Source: Mycobacterium sp. URHD0025 (lineage in GTDB: Bacteria; Actinomycetota; Actinomycetes; Mycobacteriales; Mycobacteriaceae). From it: a stretch of 64,000 nucleotides of DNA. A model generated the notes under the pieces. That model saw only the letters and a list, made by a program, of their open reading frames with translations, had not been told where the DNA came from and searched no databases. Location of the stretch: positions 293,668 through 357,667 of the forward strand of contig NZ_AUEQ01000010.1 of the NCBI RefSeq assembly GCF_000426065.1, in the 5' to 3' direction. The position numbers and the translations under genes were made by a program. Below, one piece after another: positions 46,429-55,090 of the stretch. Each line of letters opens with the position of its first letter. The stretch's first letter is position 1.

Positions 46429-49400
46429 CTAACGCGGTTTGGCCAGCGGAAAGGGCAATGTCTCGCGGATGCTGCGGCCGGTGATCAACATGACGACACG
46501 GTCGACCCCCATGCCGAGACCGCCTGTCGGCGGCATGGCGTACTCCATCGCCTGCAGGAAGTCCTCGTCGAGTTCCATGGCCTCGGGGTCGCCGCCGGCG
46601 GCCAGCAACGACTGTTCCTGCAACCGGCGGCGTTGTTCGACGGGGTCGGTCAGCTCGCTGTAGGCGGTGCCCAGCTCCACGCCCCAGGCCACCAGATCCC
46701 AGCGTTCGGCGACTCCCGGGATGCTGCGATGCGGCCGGGTCAGCGGCGACACCGAGGTCGGGAAGTCCTTGTAGAACGTGGGCTCTTCTGTCCGGTCCTC
46801 GACCAGGTGCTCGTACATCTCCAGCACGACGGCGCCGGCGTCCCAGTGGGTCAGGTAGGGGATGTGTGCCGCGTCGCAGAGCCGGCGCAGCGTGGTCAGA
46901 TCGGTATCGACGGTGACGTGTTCGCCGAGGGCCTCCGAAACCGCGTCGTGCACGGTCTTGACCGCCCACCGGCCCGATATGTCGATGGGTTCGAGGACCC
47001 CGTCGGCACGTGGCCGCATGAAGACCTGGGCCCCGTTGGCTGCGGCGGCGGCGTTCTGGATCAGTTCGCGACAGCCGTCGATCCAGACGTTGTAGTCGGC
47101 ATGCGCCTGGTACGCCTCCAGCAGGGTGAACTCCGGGTTGTGGCTGAAGTCCACGCCCTCGTTGCGGAACGCGCGGCCCAGCTCGAAGACTCGCTCGACA
47201 CCGCCGACGCACAGCCGCTTGAGGTAGAGCTCCGGTGCGATCCGCAGATAAAGGTCCAGGTCGTAGGCGTTGATGTGGGTCAGGAACGGCCGGGCGTTGG
47301 CACCGCCGTGGATCTGCTGCAGGATCGGGGTTTCCACCTCAAGGAAACCCTTGGCGTACAACGTTTCCCGGATCGCGTGCAGGGCACCGCTGCGGGCCCG
47401 GATCAGATCCCGCGCCTCGGTGTTGACGGCCAGGTCCACGTAGCGCGCGCGGACCCGGGCCTCCTGGTCGGTCAGGCCCTTCCACTTGTCCGGCAGCGGT
47501 CGCAGGCACTTGCCGATCAATCGCCAGCTGTCGACCAGCAGTGACCGGGTGCCGGTTCGGCTGTACCCCATCGAGCCGGTGACCTCGATCAGATCGCCGA
47601 GGTCGATCGTCGCAGTGAAGTCGGCAGTGCGGGCCTGCGACAGCCGGGTGTTGTCGAGCAGCAGTTGCACCTCGCCCGACCAGTCGCGCAGTTGGGCGAA
47701 CAGCACGCCGCCGTAATCCCGGACCCGCAGGATTCGCCCGGCCACGCTCACGGTGTCACCGTCGGTGGATTCCAGTGCGGCCGAGACGGTATGGCTGGGG
47801 GCCTGGCCGACGGGATAGGCGTCGACACCGTCGGCCTGCAGCTGGCGCAATTTGGCCATCCGGACCCTGACCTGCTCGGGCAACCGTTGCCGCTCGTCGC
47901 CGTCGGGGTCTGTCGTCATTCCGGAGAAGTCCGGTGCGCTGCCGTCGTGATGCAGCCGGCCCGAATCCACCAGATCGGCAGGGGCTGCTACGTGTTCACC
48001 GGTGTGCTGCTTGTTGCGTCGCGAGAACGGCAGCACCAGGAATCCCTCGGCGATCACCGAGGCCACCCCGACCCGTGGGATCAACCGGGCATCCTCATAG
48101 CAGGCGTACCGCGGAACCCACTCGGGCTGGTACTTCATGTTCGACCGGTAGAGGGTCTCCAGCTGCCACCATCGGGAGAAGAACACCAGCAGCGCCCGCC
48201 AGAGCCGGGCCACCGGACCCGCGCCGAGCTGCGCACCCTGCTGGAATGCCGATCGGAACATCGCGAAATTGAGTGAAATCCGGCTGACCCCAATGGCTTC
48301 GGACTGCATGCACAGCTCGCTGACCATGAGTTCGATGGTGCCGTTGGGGGATTGCGGGGAACGGCGCATGACGTCGAGCGAGACGCCGTTGGTGCCCCAC
48401 GGCACCAACGAAAGCAACGCCACCACTTCAGGTTCGGAGGTGTCTCCGCGCTGCTGCACCGCCTCGACGAGCAGGCAGTCACCATCGGCCGGGTCACCGA
48501 GCCGGCCCAGCGCCATCGAGAAGCCGCGTTCGGTCTCGGTGTCCCGCCAGGCGTCGGCGCGCTTGATCACGTCGGCCATCTCGGCCGGCTCCAACTCGCG
48601 GTGACGCCGGATCCGCACCGAGGCCCCGGCCCGCCTCGCGCGGGTGACGGCCTGACGCACCGCGCGCATGTCGGGCCCGGACAGCCGGAAGTTCTCCGGA
48701 TACAGGATGGCTTCGTCGCCGAGCTGCAGCGCGTTGAGTCCGGCCGCCCGGAACGCCTCGGCCGCAGCCAGACTCGCTCCCATCACACCGGGCGCCCAGC
48801 CGTAGGTCTGGCACAACTGCAACCAGGCGGCGATCGCCTGCGGCCACGACTTGGGGTCGCCGACAGGGTCCCCTCCGGCCAGGCACACGCCCACCTCCAC
48901 GCGATAGGCGATCGCGGCGCGCCCGTTGGGGGCGAACACCACCGACTTGTCGCGACGGGTGGCGAAGTAGCCCAGCGAATCGTTCTTGCCGTAGGCCTCC
49001 AACAGGCCGCGGATCGCCGATTCGTCCTCGCCGGTCAGCGCATTGGAAGCGCGTTGCGACTGGAACAGCACGACCGCGGCCGCCATCAGCGCCAGTGCGC
49101 CGAACAGGCCGAAGATGGCGTTGAGGAAGGGATGCGAATAGCCCTCGAACACCTCGGTCGGAACGGTGGCGAACCCGCTCACCCGGTTGACCGCGTAGAG
49201 CAGCCGCCATTCCGGGGCGATGGTGCCGGGGAACAACTCCAGCAGTGCCCACGCGGCCAGGATGCCGATCGCCATGCCCGCGACCAGGACGACGGCGGAT
49301 TTGAGCAGGGCACCGCGACGCACCTTGGCCCAGAACTGATTGCGGGCCAGCACCAGACACGCGATGGCGGTGACGTGGAACGCCAGGCCGATCACCTCGC

Positions 49401-49755
49401 CGACGTCCTCGGCGAGCGGGTCGCCGCCGGTGACCAGATCGCCGAGGTTCCAGCCGATGGCGCCCACCATGTACAGCAGCAGGATCCACCAGGCGATGCG
49501 CTTGCGGGCCGCCAGCGCCGCGGCCAGCAGTGCCAGCACGAAGGCCCACGAGAAGCTGGTGTCGGGAAAGTTGAAGATGTAGTCGTTGACGAACTCGCGC
49601 GGGACCTGGATCAGCCAGCGCACCGTTTGGGACACGCTGGCGATCAGCGACAGGGTGGCGATGACCCCGACGGTCCAGCCGGCTGCTGCGGGAACCCAGG
49701 AAAACCTCGATGCGGGCTGGAGCCCGGTGCGGTGGCCGCCGCTGATAACGGTCAT
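46429..49755 (-). CDS. lysX: Bifunctional lysyl-phosphatidylglycerol synthase / lysyl-tRNA synthetase
   Basis: 1108 residues. The N-terminal part is an MprF-like membrane domain with about seven helices, then a DUF2156 transferase (residues near 240-560, [52 protein letters not shown]). The C-terminus is a class II LysRS: OB fold ([21 protein letters not shown]), motif 2 [21 protein letters not shown] and motif 3 [15 protein letters not shown]. It charges tRNA-Lys and passes Lys to phosphatidylglycerol, giving resistance to cationic peptides. TATTCT lies 8 nt upstream and an 11-bp inverted repeat just beyond it. Confidence 0.96.
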   Translation of the reverse strand: MTVISGGHRTGLQPASRFSWVPAAAGWTVGVIATLSLIASVSQTVRWLIQVPREFVNDYIFNFPDTSFSWAFVLALLAAALAARKRIAWWILLLYMVGAIGWNLGDLVTGGDPLAEDVGEVIGLAFHVTAIACLVLARNQFWAKVRRGALLKSAVVLVAGMAIGILAAWALLELFPGTIAPEWRLLYAVNRVSGFATVPTEVFEGYSHPFLNAIFGLFGALALMAAAVVLFQSQRASNALTGEDESAIRGLLEAYGKNDSLGYFATRRDKSVVFAPNGRAAIAYRVEVGVCLAGGDPVGDPKSWPQAIAAWLQLCQTYGWAPGVMGASLAAAEAFRAAGLNALQLGDEAILYPENFRLSGPDMRAVRQAVTRARRAGASVRIRRHRELEPAEMADVIKRADAWRDTETERGFSMALGRLGDPADGDCLLVEAVQQRGDTSEPEVVALLSLVPWGTNGVSLDVMRRSPQSPNGTIELMVSELCMQSEAIGVSRISLNFAMFRSAFQQGAQLGAGPVARLWRALLVFFSRWWQLETLYRSNMKYQPEWVPRYACYEDARLIPRVGVASVIAEGFLVLPFSRRNKQHTGEHVAAPADLVDSGRLHHDGSAPDFSGMTTDPDGDERQRLPEQVRVRMAKLRQLQADGVDAYPVGQAPSHTVSAALESTDGDTVSVAGRILRVRDYGGVLFAQLRDWSGEVQLLLDNTRLSQARTADFTATIDLGDLIEVTGSMGYSRTGTRSLLVDSWRLIGKCLRPLPDKWKGLTDQEARVRARYVDLAVNTEARDLIRARSGALHAIRETLYAKGFLEVETPILQQIHGGANARPFLTHINAYDLDLYLRIAPELYLKRLCVGGVERVFELGRAFRNEGVDFSHNPEFTLLEAYQAHADYNVWIDGCRELIQNAAAAANGAQVFMRPRADGVLEPIDISGRWAVKTVHDAVSEALGEHVTVDTDLTTLRRLCDAAHIPYLTHWDAGAVVLEMYEHLVEDRTEEPTFYKDFPTSVSPLTRPHRSIPGVAERWDLVAWGVELGTAYSELTDPVEQRRRLQEQSLLAAGGDPEAMELDEDFLQAMEYAMPPTGGLGMGVDRVVMLITGRSIRETLPFPLAKPR

Positions 49756-49770
49756 ACGCCCGGAGAATAG

Positions 49771-49799
49771 GCGCTCAACCCGTCAATTGGGTTGAGCGC
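49771..49799. promoter_or_regulatory. Inverted repeat between DUF1844 gene and lysX
   Basis: Perfect 11-bp arms GCGCTCAACCC (49771-49781) and GGGTTGAGCGC (49789-49799) around GTCAATT. It lies just upstream of the lysX -10 (TATTCT, complement 49764-49769) and after the DUF1844 stop, so it could be an operator, a terminator or both. Confidence 0.6.
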
Positions 49800-49823
49800 G
49801 CGCACAGAGGTCGGGGAGAGTGC

Positions 49824-50183
49824 CTACCAGACCGGGCCGGTGTACTTCTCGCCTGGCCCTTTGCCCGGCTCGTCAGGAGCCGCGCTGGCTTCGCGGAAGG
49901 CAAGCTGCAGACTTTTGAGGCCGTCGCGCACGGGGCCCGCGTGGGGTCCCAGATACTCGGCCGACGCCGTCACGAGCCCGGCCAGTCCCGTGATGAGCCG
50001 GCGGGCCTCATCGAGATCACGGTGGGGGCTATCCTCGGGATCCTCGGCAGACAACCCGATCTTCTCGGCCGCGGCGCTCATCAACATGACCGCAGCCCGG
50101 GTGATCACTTCGACTGCGGGAATGTCGGCCAGCTCCCGCACCTGCGGCGTCGCATCGTCGGGCATTTCGGTCGGATCCGTCAT
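49824..50183 (-). CDS. DUF1844 family protein
   Basis: Protein of 119 residues: VRELADIPAVEVITRAAVMLMSAAAEKIGLSAED, then HRDLDEARRLITGLAGLVTASAEYLGPHAGPVRDGLKSLQLAFREA. The DUF1844 helical core is intact; the last 20 residues are flexible. Role unknown; it is widely kept next to infC in actinobacteria. ATG 50183 lies 7 nt after CAGTCT on its strand, a box that overlaps the infC -10 on the other strand. Confidence 0.88.
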   Translation of the reverse strand: MTDPTEMPDDATPQVRELADIPAVEVITRAAVMLMSAAAEKIGLSAEDPEDSPHRDLDEARRLITGLAGLVTASAEYLGPHAGPVRDGLKSLQLAFREASAAPDEPGKGPGEKYTGPVW

Positions 50184-50189
50184 GCCTGC

Positions 50190-50196
50190 TAGACTG
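50190..50196. promoter_or_regulatory. Overlapping divergent -10 boxes (infC / DUF1844)
   Basis: Rightward TAGACT (50190-50195) would start the infC leader near 50202. Leftward CAGTCT (complement 50191-50196) lies 7 nt from the DUF1844 ATG at 50183. The two hexamers share five base pairs. Confidence 0.55.
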
Positions 50197-50201
50197 TCAT
50201 G

Positions 50202-50447
50202 CGCGACCGTCCCGGCTTACGTCAGGGACAGCAAGTGGAGTCCCACTCCCACCGTTGGCCACAAGGTACAACGGTCCGGTCGCCGGTGTCCTCGGACGCC
50301 GGTTCTGTGCTCCAGCGTCGGAGCTGCAGGCGGCGCAAGCCGTGATCGGTCGGCATTGGGCCCTGCTTTGAGCAGGGCTTTTCTGTTCTACAGGGCAGAA
50401 GTGCGGATGGGCGGGGTCTCCTCAGCAGACCCAACATAGGAGGCCCC
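50202..50447 (+). promoter_or_regulatory. infC leader: upstream ORF plus intrinsic terminator (attenuator candidate)
   Basis: About 245 nt of leader. GTG 50235 with AGGGA at 50224-50228 opens a 36-codon frame ending at TGA 50343-50345 with an Arg-rich tail (QRRSCRRRKP). Fifteen nt later comes the terminator at 50360-50387. GGGAC (50225-50229) can pair with GTCCC on either side, and ACCGTTG..CAACGGT forms another stem. GCAGG in the last upstream codons (50326-50330) can pair with CCTGC (50362-50366) of the terminator stem, giving an antiterminator. CAGGGC at 50391-50396 is a second competitor. Confidence 0.55.
50360..50387 (+). terminator. Intrinsic terminator within the infC leader
   Basis: GCCCTGCT (50360-50367), loop TTG, AGCAGGGC (50371-50378), then TTTTCTGTT. 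A U-tract terminator is unusual in mycobacteria; being 60 nt upstream of infC, it suggests attenuation. Confidence 0.75.
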
Positions 50448-51059
50448 ATCAGCACTGAGACCCGCATCAACGAGCGCATCCGCGTACCTGAAGTCCGCCT
50501 GATCGGACCGAACGGCGAGCAGGTAGGGATCGTGCGCATCGAAGATGCTCTCCGCGTCGCCGCGGATGCCGATCTCGACCTCGTCGAAGTTGCACCAGCC
50601 GCTAAACCCCCGGTCTGCAAGATCATGGATTACGGCAAGTTCAAGTACGAGACGGCACTCAAGGAGCGCGAGTCTCGCAAGAACCAGCAGCAGACCGTCG
50701 TCAAGGAACAGAAGCTGCGTCCCAAGATCGATGACCACGACTACGAGACGAAGAAGGGCCATGTGGTCCGCTTCCTCGAAGCCGGGTCCAAGGTCAAGGT
50801 GACCATCATGTTCCGTGGTCGCGAGCAATCCCGCCCCGAACTCGGGTACCGGTTGCTGCAGCGGCTCGGCGCCGATGTCGCCGAATACGGCTTCGTCGAG
50901 ACGTCGGCCAAGCAGGACGGCCGCAACATGACGATGGTGCTGGCACCACACCGCGGTGCGAAGACTCGCGCCAAGGCGGCAGAGCAGGCCGAGCGCCCCG
51001 GCGGGCAGCAGCAGGCTGCACCAGCCGCATCAGAAGAACCAGACGTCACGCAGAACTAG
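50448..51059 (+). CDS. infC: Translation initiation factor IF-3 (ATC start)
   Basis: 203 residues. The homologous N-terminus begins [27 protein letters not shown], encoded from ATC 50448, which has a strong AGGAGG at 50438-50443. The first ATG or GTG in frame lies well inside the conserved domain. IF-3 genes classically use AUU-type starts so that IF-3 represses its own non-AUG initiation. Other blocks: [26 protein letters not shown] and the C-terminal domain [35 protein letters not shown], then a Gln/Ala tail. First gene of infC-rpmI-rplT. Confidence 0.95.
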   Translation: MSTETRINERIRVPEVRLIGPNGEQVGIVRIEDALRVAADADLDLVEVAPAAKPPVCKIMDYGKFKYETALKERESRKNQQQTVVKEQKLRPKIDDHDYETKKGHVVRFLEAGSKVKVTIMFRGREQSRPELGYRLLQRLGADVAEYGFVETSAKQDGRNMTMVLAPHRGAKTRAKAAEQAERPGGQQQAAPAASEEPDVTQN

Positions 51060-51087
51060 TTTCAACACAGAACTAGTTTCAACACAG
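51054..51087 (+). repeat. Tandem 17-bp duplication between infC and rpmI
   Basis: AACTAGTTTCAACACAG occurs twice head to tail (51054-51070, 51071-51087), and AACT begins a third copy. The first copy contains the infC stop codon. It lengthens the infC-rpmI spacer and is probably a recent slippage or duplication event. Confidence 0.9.
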
Positions 51088-51099
51088 AACTGAGGATTC

Positions 51100-51294
51100 A
51101 TGCCCAAGGCGAAGACCCACAGCGGAGCATCGAAGCGCTTCCGCAAGACCGGGACCGGCAAGATCGTGCGCCAGAAGGCCGGCCGGCGCCACCTGCTGGA
51201 GCACAAGGCCACCAAGCGCACCCGCAGGCTCGACGGCCGCACTGTGGTGGCGGCCAACGACACCAAGCGTGTCAACAAGATGCTCAACGGCTAG
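51100..51294 (+). CDS. rpmI: 50S ribosomal protein L35
   Basis: 64 residues, [31 protein letters not shown], ending [10 protein letters not shown]. Full length for bacterial L35, a basic protein of the large subunit. GAGGA just before ATG 51100. Second gene of the infC operon. Confidence 0.97.
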   Translation: MPKAKTHSGASKRFRKTGTGKIVRQKAGRRHLLEHKATKRTRRLDGRTVVAANDTKRVNKMLNG

Positions 51295-51334
51295 ATCTGC
51301 CGCTCCCCGTACCGACCGAGAATAGGAACATCCC

Positions 51335-51733
51335 ATGGCACGCGTGAAGCGCGCACTCAACGCCCAGAAGAAGCGGCGTACCGTACTCAAGGCCTCGAAG
51401 GGCTACCGCGGCCAGCGGTCGCGCCTGTACCGCAAGGCCAAGGAACAGCAGCTGCACTCGCTGACCTATGCCTACCGCGACCGCCGTGCCCGTAAGGGTG
51501 AGTTCCGCAAGCTGTGGATCTCGCGTATCAACGCCGCGGCCCGCGCCAACGACATCACCTACAACCGCCTGATCCAGGGTCTCAAGGCCGCAGGCGTCGA
51601 GGTGGACCGTAAGAACCTGGCCGAGATCGCCGTCAGCGATGCCGCCGCGTTCACCGCACTGGTCGAGGTCGCCAAGGCCGCGCTGCCCGCCGATGTGAAT
51701 GCGCCGTCGACGTCCGCTGGTGAGGCCGCCTGA
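51335..51733 (+). CDS. rplT: 50S ribosomal protein L20
   Basis: 132 residues with the L20 core [38 protein letters not shown] and [41 protein letters not shown], then an Ala-rich tail. L20 binds 23S rRNA early in assembly and represses infC operons in several bacteria. TAGGAAC precedes ATG 51335. Confidence 0.97.
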   Translation: MARVKRALNAQKKRRTVLKASKGYRGQRSRLYRKAKEQQLHSLTYAYRDRRARKGEFRKLWISRINAAARANDITYNRLIQGLKAAGVEVDRKNLAEIAVSDAAAFTALVEVAKAALPADVNAPSTSAGEAA

Positions 51734-51756
51734 CGCTCACCGAGCGTTCTGCCCGA

Positions 51757-52500
51757 GTGGCTGCTGCAGTCAAACTGCAGCGCCACGTCGGGCGCCGCCG
51801 CGCCGCACGCTTTCTTGCCGAGGGACCGAACCTCGTCGAGGCCGCGTTGCGGCGCGGACTTGTATCCGAGGTGTTCGCGACCGAAGAAGCTGCGGACCGC
51901 TTCCGATCCATGCTCGGTGACGCACCCGTCGAGCTGGTCACCGAACGCGCGGCAAAAGCGTTGTCGGACACCGTCACCCCGGTAGGCCTGGTGGCGGTGT
52001 GCACACTGCCGGAGGTCTCGCTCGACGACGTTCTGGCTGCCGCGCCCCGCTTGATCGCGGTACCGGTGCAGATCTCGGAGCCGGGCAACGCCGGGACGCT
52101 GATCCGGGCCGCCGATGCGATGGGCGCCGACGCGGTCGTGCTGGCCGGCCACAGCGTGGACCCCTACAACAGCAAGTGCCTACGCGCCTCGGCGGGCAGC
52201 ATCTTCTCTCTGCCGGTGATCAGTGAACCCGATGAGGCCGCAGCCGTCACGCGACTGCAGGCAGCCGGATTGCAGGTGCTGGCCACCACGATCGACGGCG
52301 AGGTCAGCCTCGATCATGTGGACCTCGCGCCGGCCACGGCCTGGCTCTTCGGCCCCGAAGCTCATGGCCTGCCAACCGAATTGGCCTCTGCAGCCGACCA
52401 CCGGGTGCACATTCCGATGCCCGGTCATTCCGAAAGTCTCAACATCGCGTCTGCGGCGTCGATCTGTCTGTATCAGAGCGCCCGCGCCCACCGCGTTTAG
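51757..52500 (+). CDS. SpoU/TrmH-family 23S rRNA methyltransferase (TsnR-like)
   Basis: Protein of 247 residues from GTG 51757. The N-terminal substrate-binding domain (RHVGRRRAARFLAEGPNLVEAALRRGL) is followed by a SPOUT methyltransferase with the knot motifs: VPVQISEPGNAGTLIRAADAMGADAVVLAGHSVDPYNSKCLRASAGSIFSLPV, AWLFGPEAHGLP and IPMPGHSESLNIASAASICLYQSA. It 2'-O-methylates an rRNA ribose. The frame is coherent upstream (LTERSAR) back to the rplT stop, so a non-canonical earlier start is possible. Same order as Rv1643-Rv1644. Confidence 0.88.
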   Translation: MAAAVKLQRHVGRRRAARFLAEGPNLVEAALRRGLVSEVFATEEAADRFRSMLGDAPVELVTERAAKALSDTVTPVGLVAVCTLPEVSLDDVLAAAPRLIAVPVQISEPGNAGTLIRAADAMGADAVVLAGHSVDPYNSKCLRASAGSIFSLPVISEPDEAAAVTRLQAAGLQVLATTIDGEVSLDHVDLAPATAWLFGPEAHGLPTELASAADHRVHIPMPGHSESLNIASAASICLYQSARAHRV

Positions 52501-52505
52501 CGCCG

Positions 52506-52558
52506 AATGGCCACTTGTCGCACGCTTTTTCGCGTTTCAGGTATCACAAGTGGCCATT
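52506..52558. repeat. Inverted-repeat element with TTTTTCGCG core
   Basis: Perfect 13-bp arms AATGGCCACTTGT (52506-52518) and ACAAGTGGCCATT (52546-52558) with a 27-nt loop containing CTTTTTCGCG. It fills the gap between the convergent methyltransferase and acyl-CoA dehydrogenase genes, so it may terminate both. Design and core match the element at 5437-5499. Confidence 0.75.
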
Positions 52559-52573
52559 GGACCGATGTGAAAC

Positions 52574-53812
52574 CTAACTGAGCAGTCCCCGTGCCACGTG
52601 GGTGATCTGAACCTCGTTGCTGCCGGCATAGATCATCAACGACTTGGCGTCGCGGGCCAACTGCTCCACCCGGTATTCGGTCATGTAGCCGTTGCCGCCG
52701 AACAACTGCACGGCCTCCATCGCGACATCGGTTGCGGCCTGCGAGCAGTACCACTTGATGGCCGAGGCCTCGGCCAGCGAGATCGGGGCGCCCTTCTCAG
52801 AGGATTCGATGACGCGGAACAGCATGTTGCGCACGTTCATCCGGGCCACTTCCATGTTGGCCAGTTTGAGCTGGATCAACTGGAACTGGCTGATCTCCTG
52901 GCCCCACAAGGTGCGGGTCTTGGCGTAGTCGACGCTCAACCGCAGGCATTCCTCGATCACGCCCAGTGCCATCGCGGCCACCCCGATGCGTTCGGCCGAA
53001 AAGTTCGACCGCGCGCTTGCCCGGCCTTCGTCGGTGCCGTCCGCAGAGCCTTCGGTCTCGCCGAGCAGCCGGTCACGTCCCAGCCGGACGTTGTTGAAGA
53101 ACAGCTCGCCGGTGCGCGAGGAATGAATGCCCATCTTGCGGAACGGCTTCGACTGCACGAAGCCTTCCATACCGCGGTCGAGGACGAAGGTCAGTACCTT
53201 GCGGTTGCGCTTGTCCGCCCCATCTCGTTCATCCAGCTTGGCGTAGACGACGACGACGTCGGCGTCGGGCCCGTTGGTGATGAAGGTCTTCTGGCCGTTG
53301 AGGATGTAATCGTCCCCATCGCGGGTGACATAGGACTTCATACCGCCGAAGGCGTCTGAGCCCGAATCGGGTTCGGTGATCGCCCAGGCGCCGATCTTCT
53401 CGTAGGTCACCAGGCCCGGGAGCCAGCGTTCCTGCTGGGCCAGCGTGCCGCGGCTCTGGATGGTCGACACGGTCAGGCCGAGGCTGACCCCGAGGCCCGT
53501 CACCAGGCCCATCGATACCCGGCACAGTTCGCTGATCAGGACGAATCCCATGCCCGGGGACCCGCTGCCACCGAACATGCCGCCGCGCGCGCCGGAGGGC
53601 TTGGCGTCGCCGCTGCGGAGCTTCTCCAGCCGCTTTTCCAGCGATTCCTTGGCCATCGTGTCAATACCGAACGTGGCGAACAGCTTTCGCACGATCGGGT
53701 ACGGCTCCATATCGCCGCTCTCGAGCTCGTCGAGATGCGGGCGGATCTCCTTGTCCACGAATTCGCGAACCGCGTCGCGCACGGCGATGTCTACATCAGA
53801 CCAATCAAGCAT
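52574..53812 (-). CDS. Acyl-CoA dehydrogenase
   Basis: Protein of 412 residues. Seen: AWAITEPDSGSDAFGGMKSYVTRDGDDYILNGQKTFITNG (FAD/substrate region), LRLSVDYAKTRTLWGQEISQFQLIQLKLANME, and the C-terminal QLFGGNGYMTEYRVEQLARDAKSLMIYAGSNEVQ. The residue in the catalytic-base loop (IYAGSNEVQ) is not the usual IYEGT Glu, but some FadE subfamilies hold the base on another helix. It desaturates an acyl-CoA with FAD. ATG 53812 follows TAAGCT by 6 nt, inside an operator palindrome. It lies 27 bp after the DUF2236 gene. Confidence 0.92.
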   Translation of the reverse strand: MLDWSDVDIAVRDAVREFVDKEIRPHLDELESGDMEPYPIVRKLFATFGIDTMAKESLEKRLEKLRSGDAKPSGARGGMFGGSGSPGMGFVLISELCRVSMGLVTGLGVSLGLTVSTIQSRGTLAQQERWLPGLVTYEKIGAWAITEPDSGSDAFGGMKSYVTRDGDDYILNGQKTFITNGPDADVVVVYAKLDERDGADKRNRKVLTFVLDRGMEGFVQSKPFRKMGIHSSRTGELFFNNVRLGRDRLLGETEGSADGTDEGRASARSNFSAERIGVAAMALGVIEECLRLSVDYAKTRTLWGQEISQFQLIQLKLANMEVARMNVRNMLFRVIESSEKGAPISLAEASAIKWYCSQAATDVAMEAVQLFGGNGYMTEYRVEQLARDAKSLMIYAGSNEVQITHVARGLLS

Positions 53813-53818
53813 CTCGAC

Positions 53819-53837
53819 AGCTTAGACACGTGTCAAA
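53819..53837 (-). promoter_or_regulatory. Palindromic operator over the acyl-CoA dehydrogenase -10
   Basis: TTnGACACGTGTCnAA (53822-53837) is a 16-bp palindrome with two unpaired positions. It overlaps -10 TAAGCT (complement 53819-53824), six nt from ATG 53812. The core resembles TTGACACCTGTCA at 3179-3191. Confidence 0.65.
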
Positions 53838-53839
53838 AG

Positions 53840-54862
53840 TCAGGCCGCGGGGCGGCGGGCAGGACGCCGCAGCGCCGGCAGTGAGAACGTGGTGTGTACC
53901 AGGGCCCCGGCCCGGTCCAGCAGGGTCTTGTTGCGCGGCAGGTAATGCATCGGCAGCCCCCTGCGGTCGCGCGGCGGGGCCATGAAGCCCGGCGCTTCCA
54001 CCAGAGGACCGTCCGCCGGTAGCTTGCCGGCCGCGCGGCGGTAGGCCGACAGGGCGCGTGGGTGCAGCCTGATCTCGTCGGGCACCGCGACGAACGCCAA
54101 CTCGACCATCTTGCCGAAGATCCGCAGCAGCACCTCGTCGCCGGGCGTCCAGCGCATCCCGGCCTTCTCCCGCACCGCCGGGTCGAACAGTCCGGCGGCG
54201 ATCCAGCGCTGCGCTCCCACAAGGGGTTTGAAAAGTTGGTCCCAGACCGGCGTCGGCATCAAAACGAACCACGGCTTGGGGATCCGGATGGTGAAGATGT
54301 CGAGGGTCGCCCGGTTGATCTCGAGCTCGTCGCGGCACTTGGCGTCCCAGTACTCCTGGAACTGCTCCCAGTTCTCGGGGACCGGCCGCATGCTCATGCC
54401 GTACATCCGGTACCACTGCACGTGTTCGTCGAACAGCTGTTGCTTCTCGGCTTCGGTCAGGCCGCCGCAGAAATACTCCGCGGTCTTGATGATCAACATG
54501 AAGAACGTCGCGTGCGCCCAGTAGAACGTCTCCGGGTTCAGTGCGTGGTAGCGCCGCCCTTGGTTGTCGACGCCCTTGATGGTGGTGTGGAACCCCTTGA
54601 TCTGCGCGCCGGTGTCGGGCGCGCGGTCCCCGTCGTAGACCACTCCCATGATCGGGTACACCGACCGGGCCACCCGCTGTAGCGGTTCACGCAGCAGGAT
54701 CGAATGCTCCTCGACGCCGGCGCCGAGTTCCGGATACATGTTCTGGATCGCGCCGATCCAGACGCCCAGCATCCCGGTGCGCAGGTCGCCGAAGTACTTC
54801 CAGGTGAGCGAATCGGGGCCGAGTGGATCGTGTTCGCTGCCGGTGGCGGCTTGTGTGGTCAT
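53840..54862 (-). CDS. DUF2236/MpaB-type haem oxygenase family protein (Rv1645c-like)
   Basis: Protein of 340 residues of the family that includes the latex-clearing oxygenase. Seen: LREPLQRVARSVYPIMGVVYDG, the His-rich FHTTIKG..GRRYHALNPETFYWAHATFFMLII, MYGMSMRPVPENWEQFQEYW, and the late LPMHYLPRNKTLLDRAG. Some members cleave polyisoprenes with haem; here the substrate is unknown. GAGGA lies 4 nt before ATG 54862. Upstream TACTAT and a GACAACG palindrome (54919-54934) suggest regulation. Probably co-transcribed with the acyl-CoA dehydrogenase. Confidence 0.82.
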   Translation of the reverse strand: MTTQAATGSEHDPLGPDSLTWKYFGDLRTGMLGVWIGAIQNMYPELGAGVEEHSILLREPLQRVARSVYPIMGVVYDGDRAPDTGAQIKGFHTTIKGVDNQGRRYHALNPETFYWAHATFFMLIIKTAEYFCGGLTEAEKQQLFDEHVQWYRMYGMSMRPVPENWEQFQEYWDAKCRDELEINRATLDIFTIRIPKPWFVLMPTPVWDQLFKPLVGAQRWIAAGLFDPAVREKAGMRWTPGDEVLLRIFGKMVELAFVAVPDEIRLHPRALSAYRRAAGKLPADGPLVEAPGFMAPPRDRRGLPMHYLPRNKTLLDRAGALVHTTFSLPALRRPARRPAA

Positions 54863-54918
54863 TGGGTCCTCGTTGACTCGTCATGACGTGGATCACAGCT
54901 GCGGCCAACGATAGTAGT

Positions 54919-54934
54919 GACAACGCACGTTGTC
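54919..54934 (-). promoter_or_regulatory. Palindromic operator upstream of the DUF2236 gene
   Basis: GACAACG-CA-CGTTGTC is a perfect 7+2+7 repeat, with outer arms CCAACG (54905-54910) and CGTTGG (54937-54942). It lies next to a leftward TACTAT -10-like box in the 228-bp divergent gap before the cyclase. The regulator gene is not present. Confidence 0.6.
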
Positions 54935-55078
54935 TACGTTGGCGCGGCGCGTCGTCGCGCACTGTTATTCGGCGGCTACCGTGGCGCCACAGCGCCGTGA
55001 CCAGCCCGGTTCGCCGACGTGGGGGAAGTGCGGGCAAACCCGCCCGTGGCGTGATTGCCGCCCGGTCCGCGCGCCACT

Positions 55079-55084
55079 TAGTCT
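55079..55084 (+). promoter_or_regulatory. Leaderless -10 of the cyclase gene
   Basis: TAGTCT lies exactly 6 nt before GTG 55091, and no Shine-Dalgarno is present. Confidence 0.6.
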
Positions 55085-55090
55085 TGCGCT

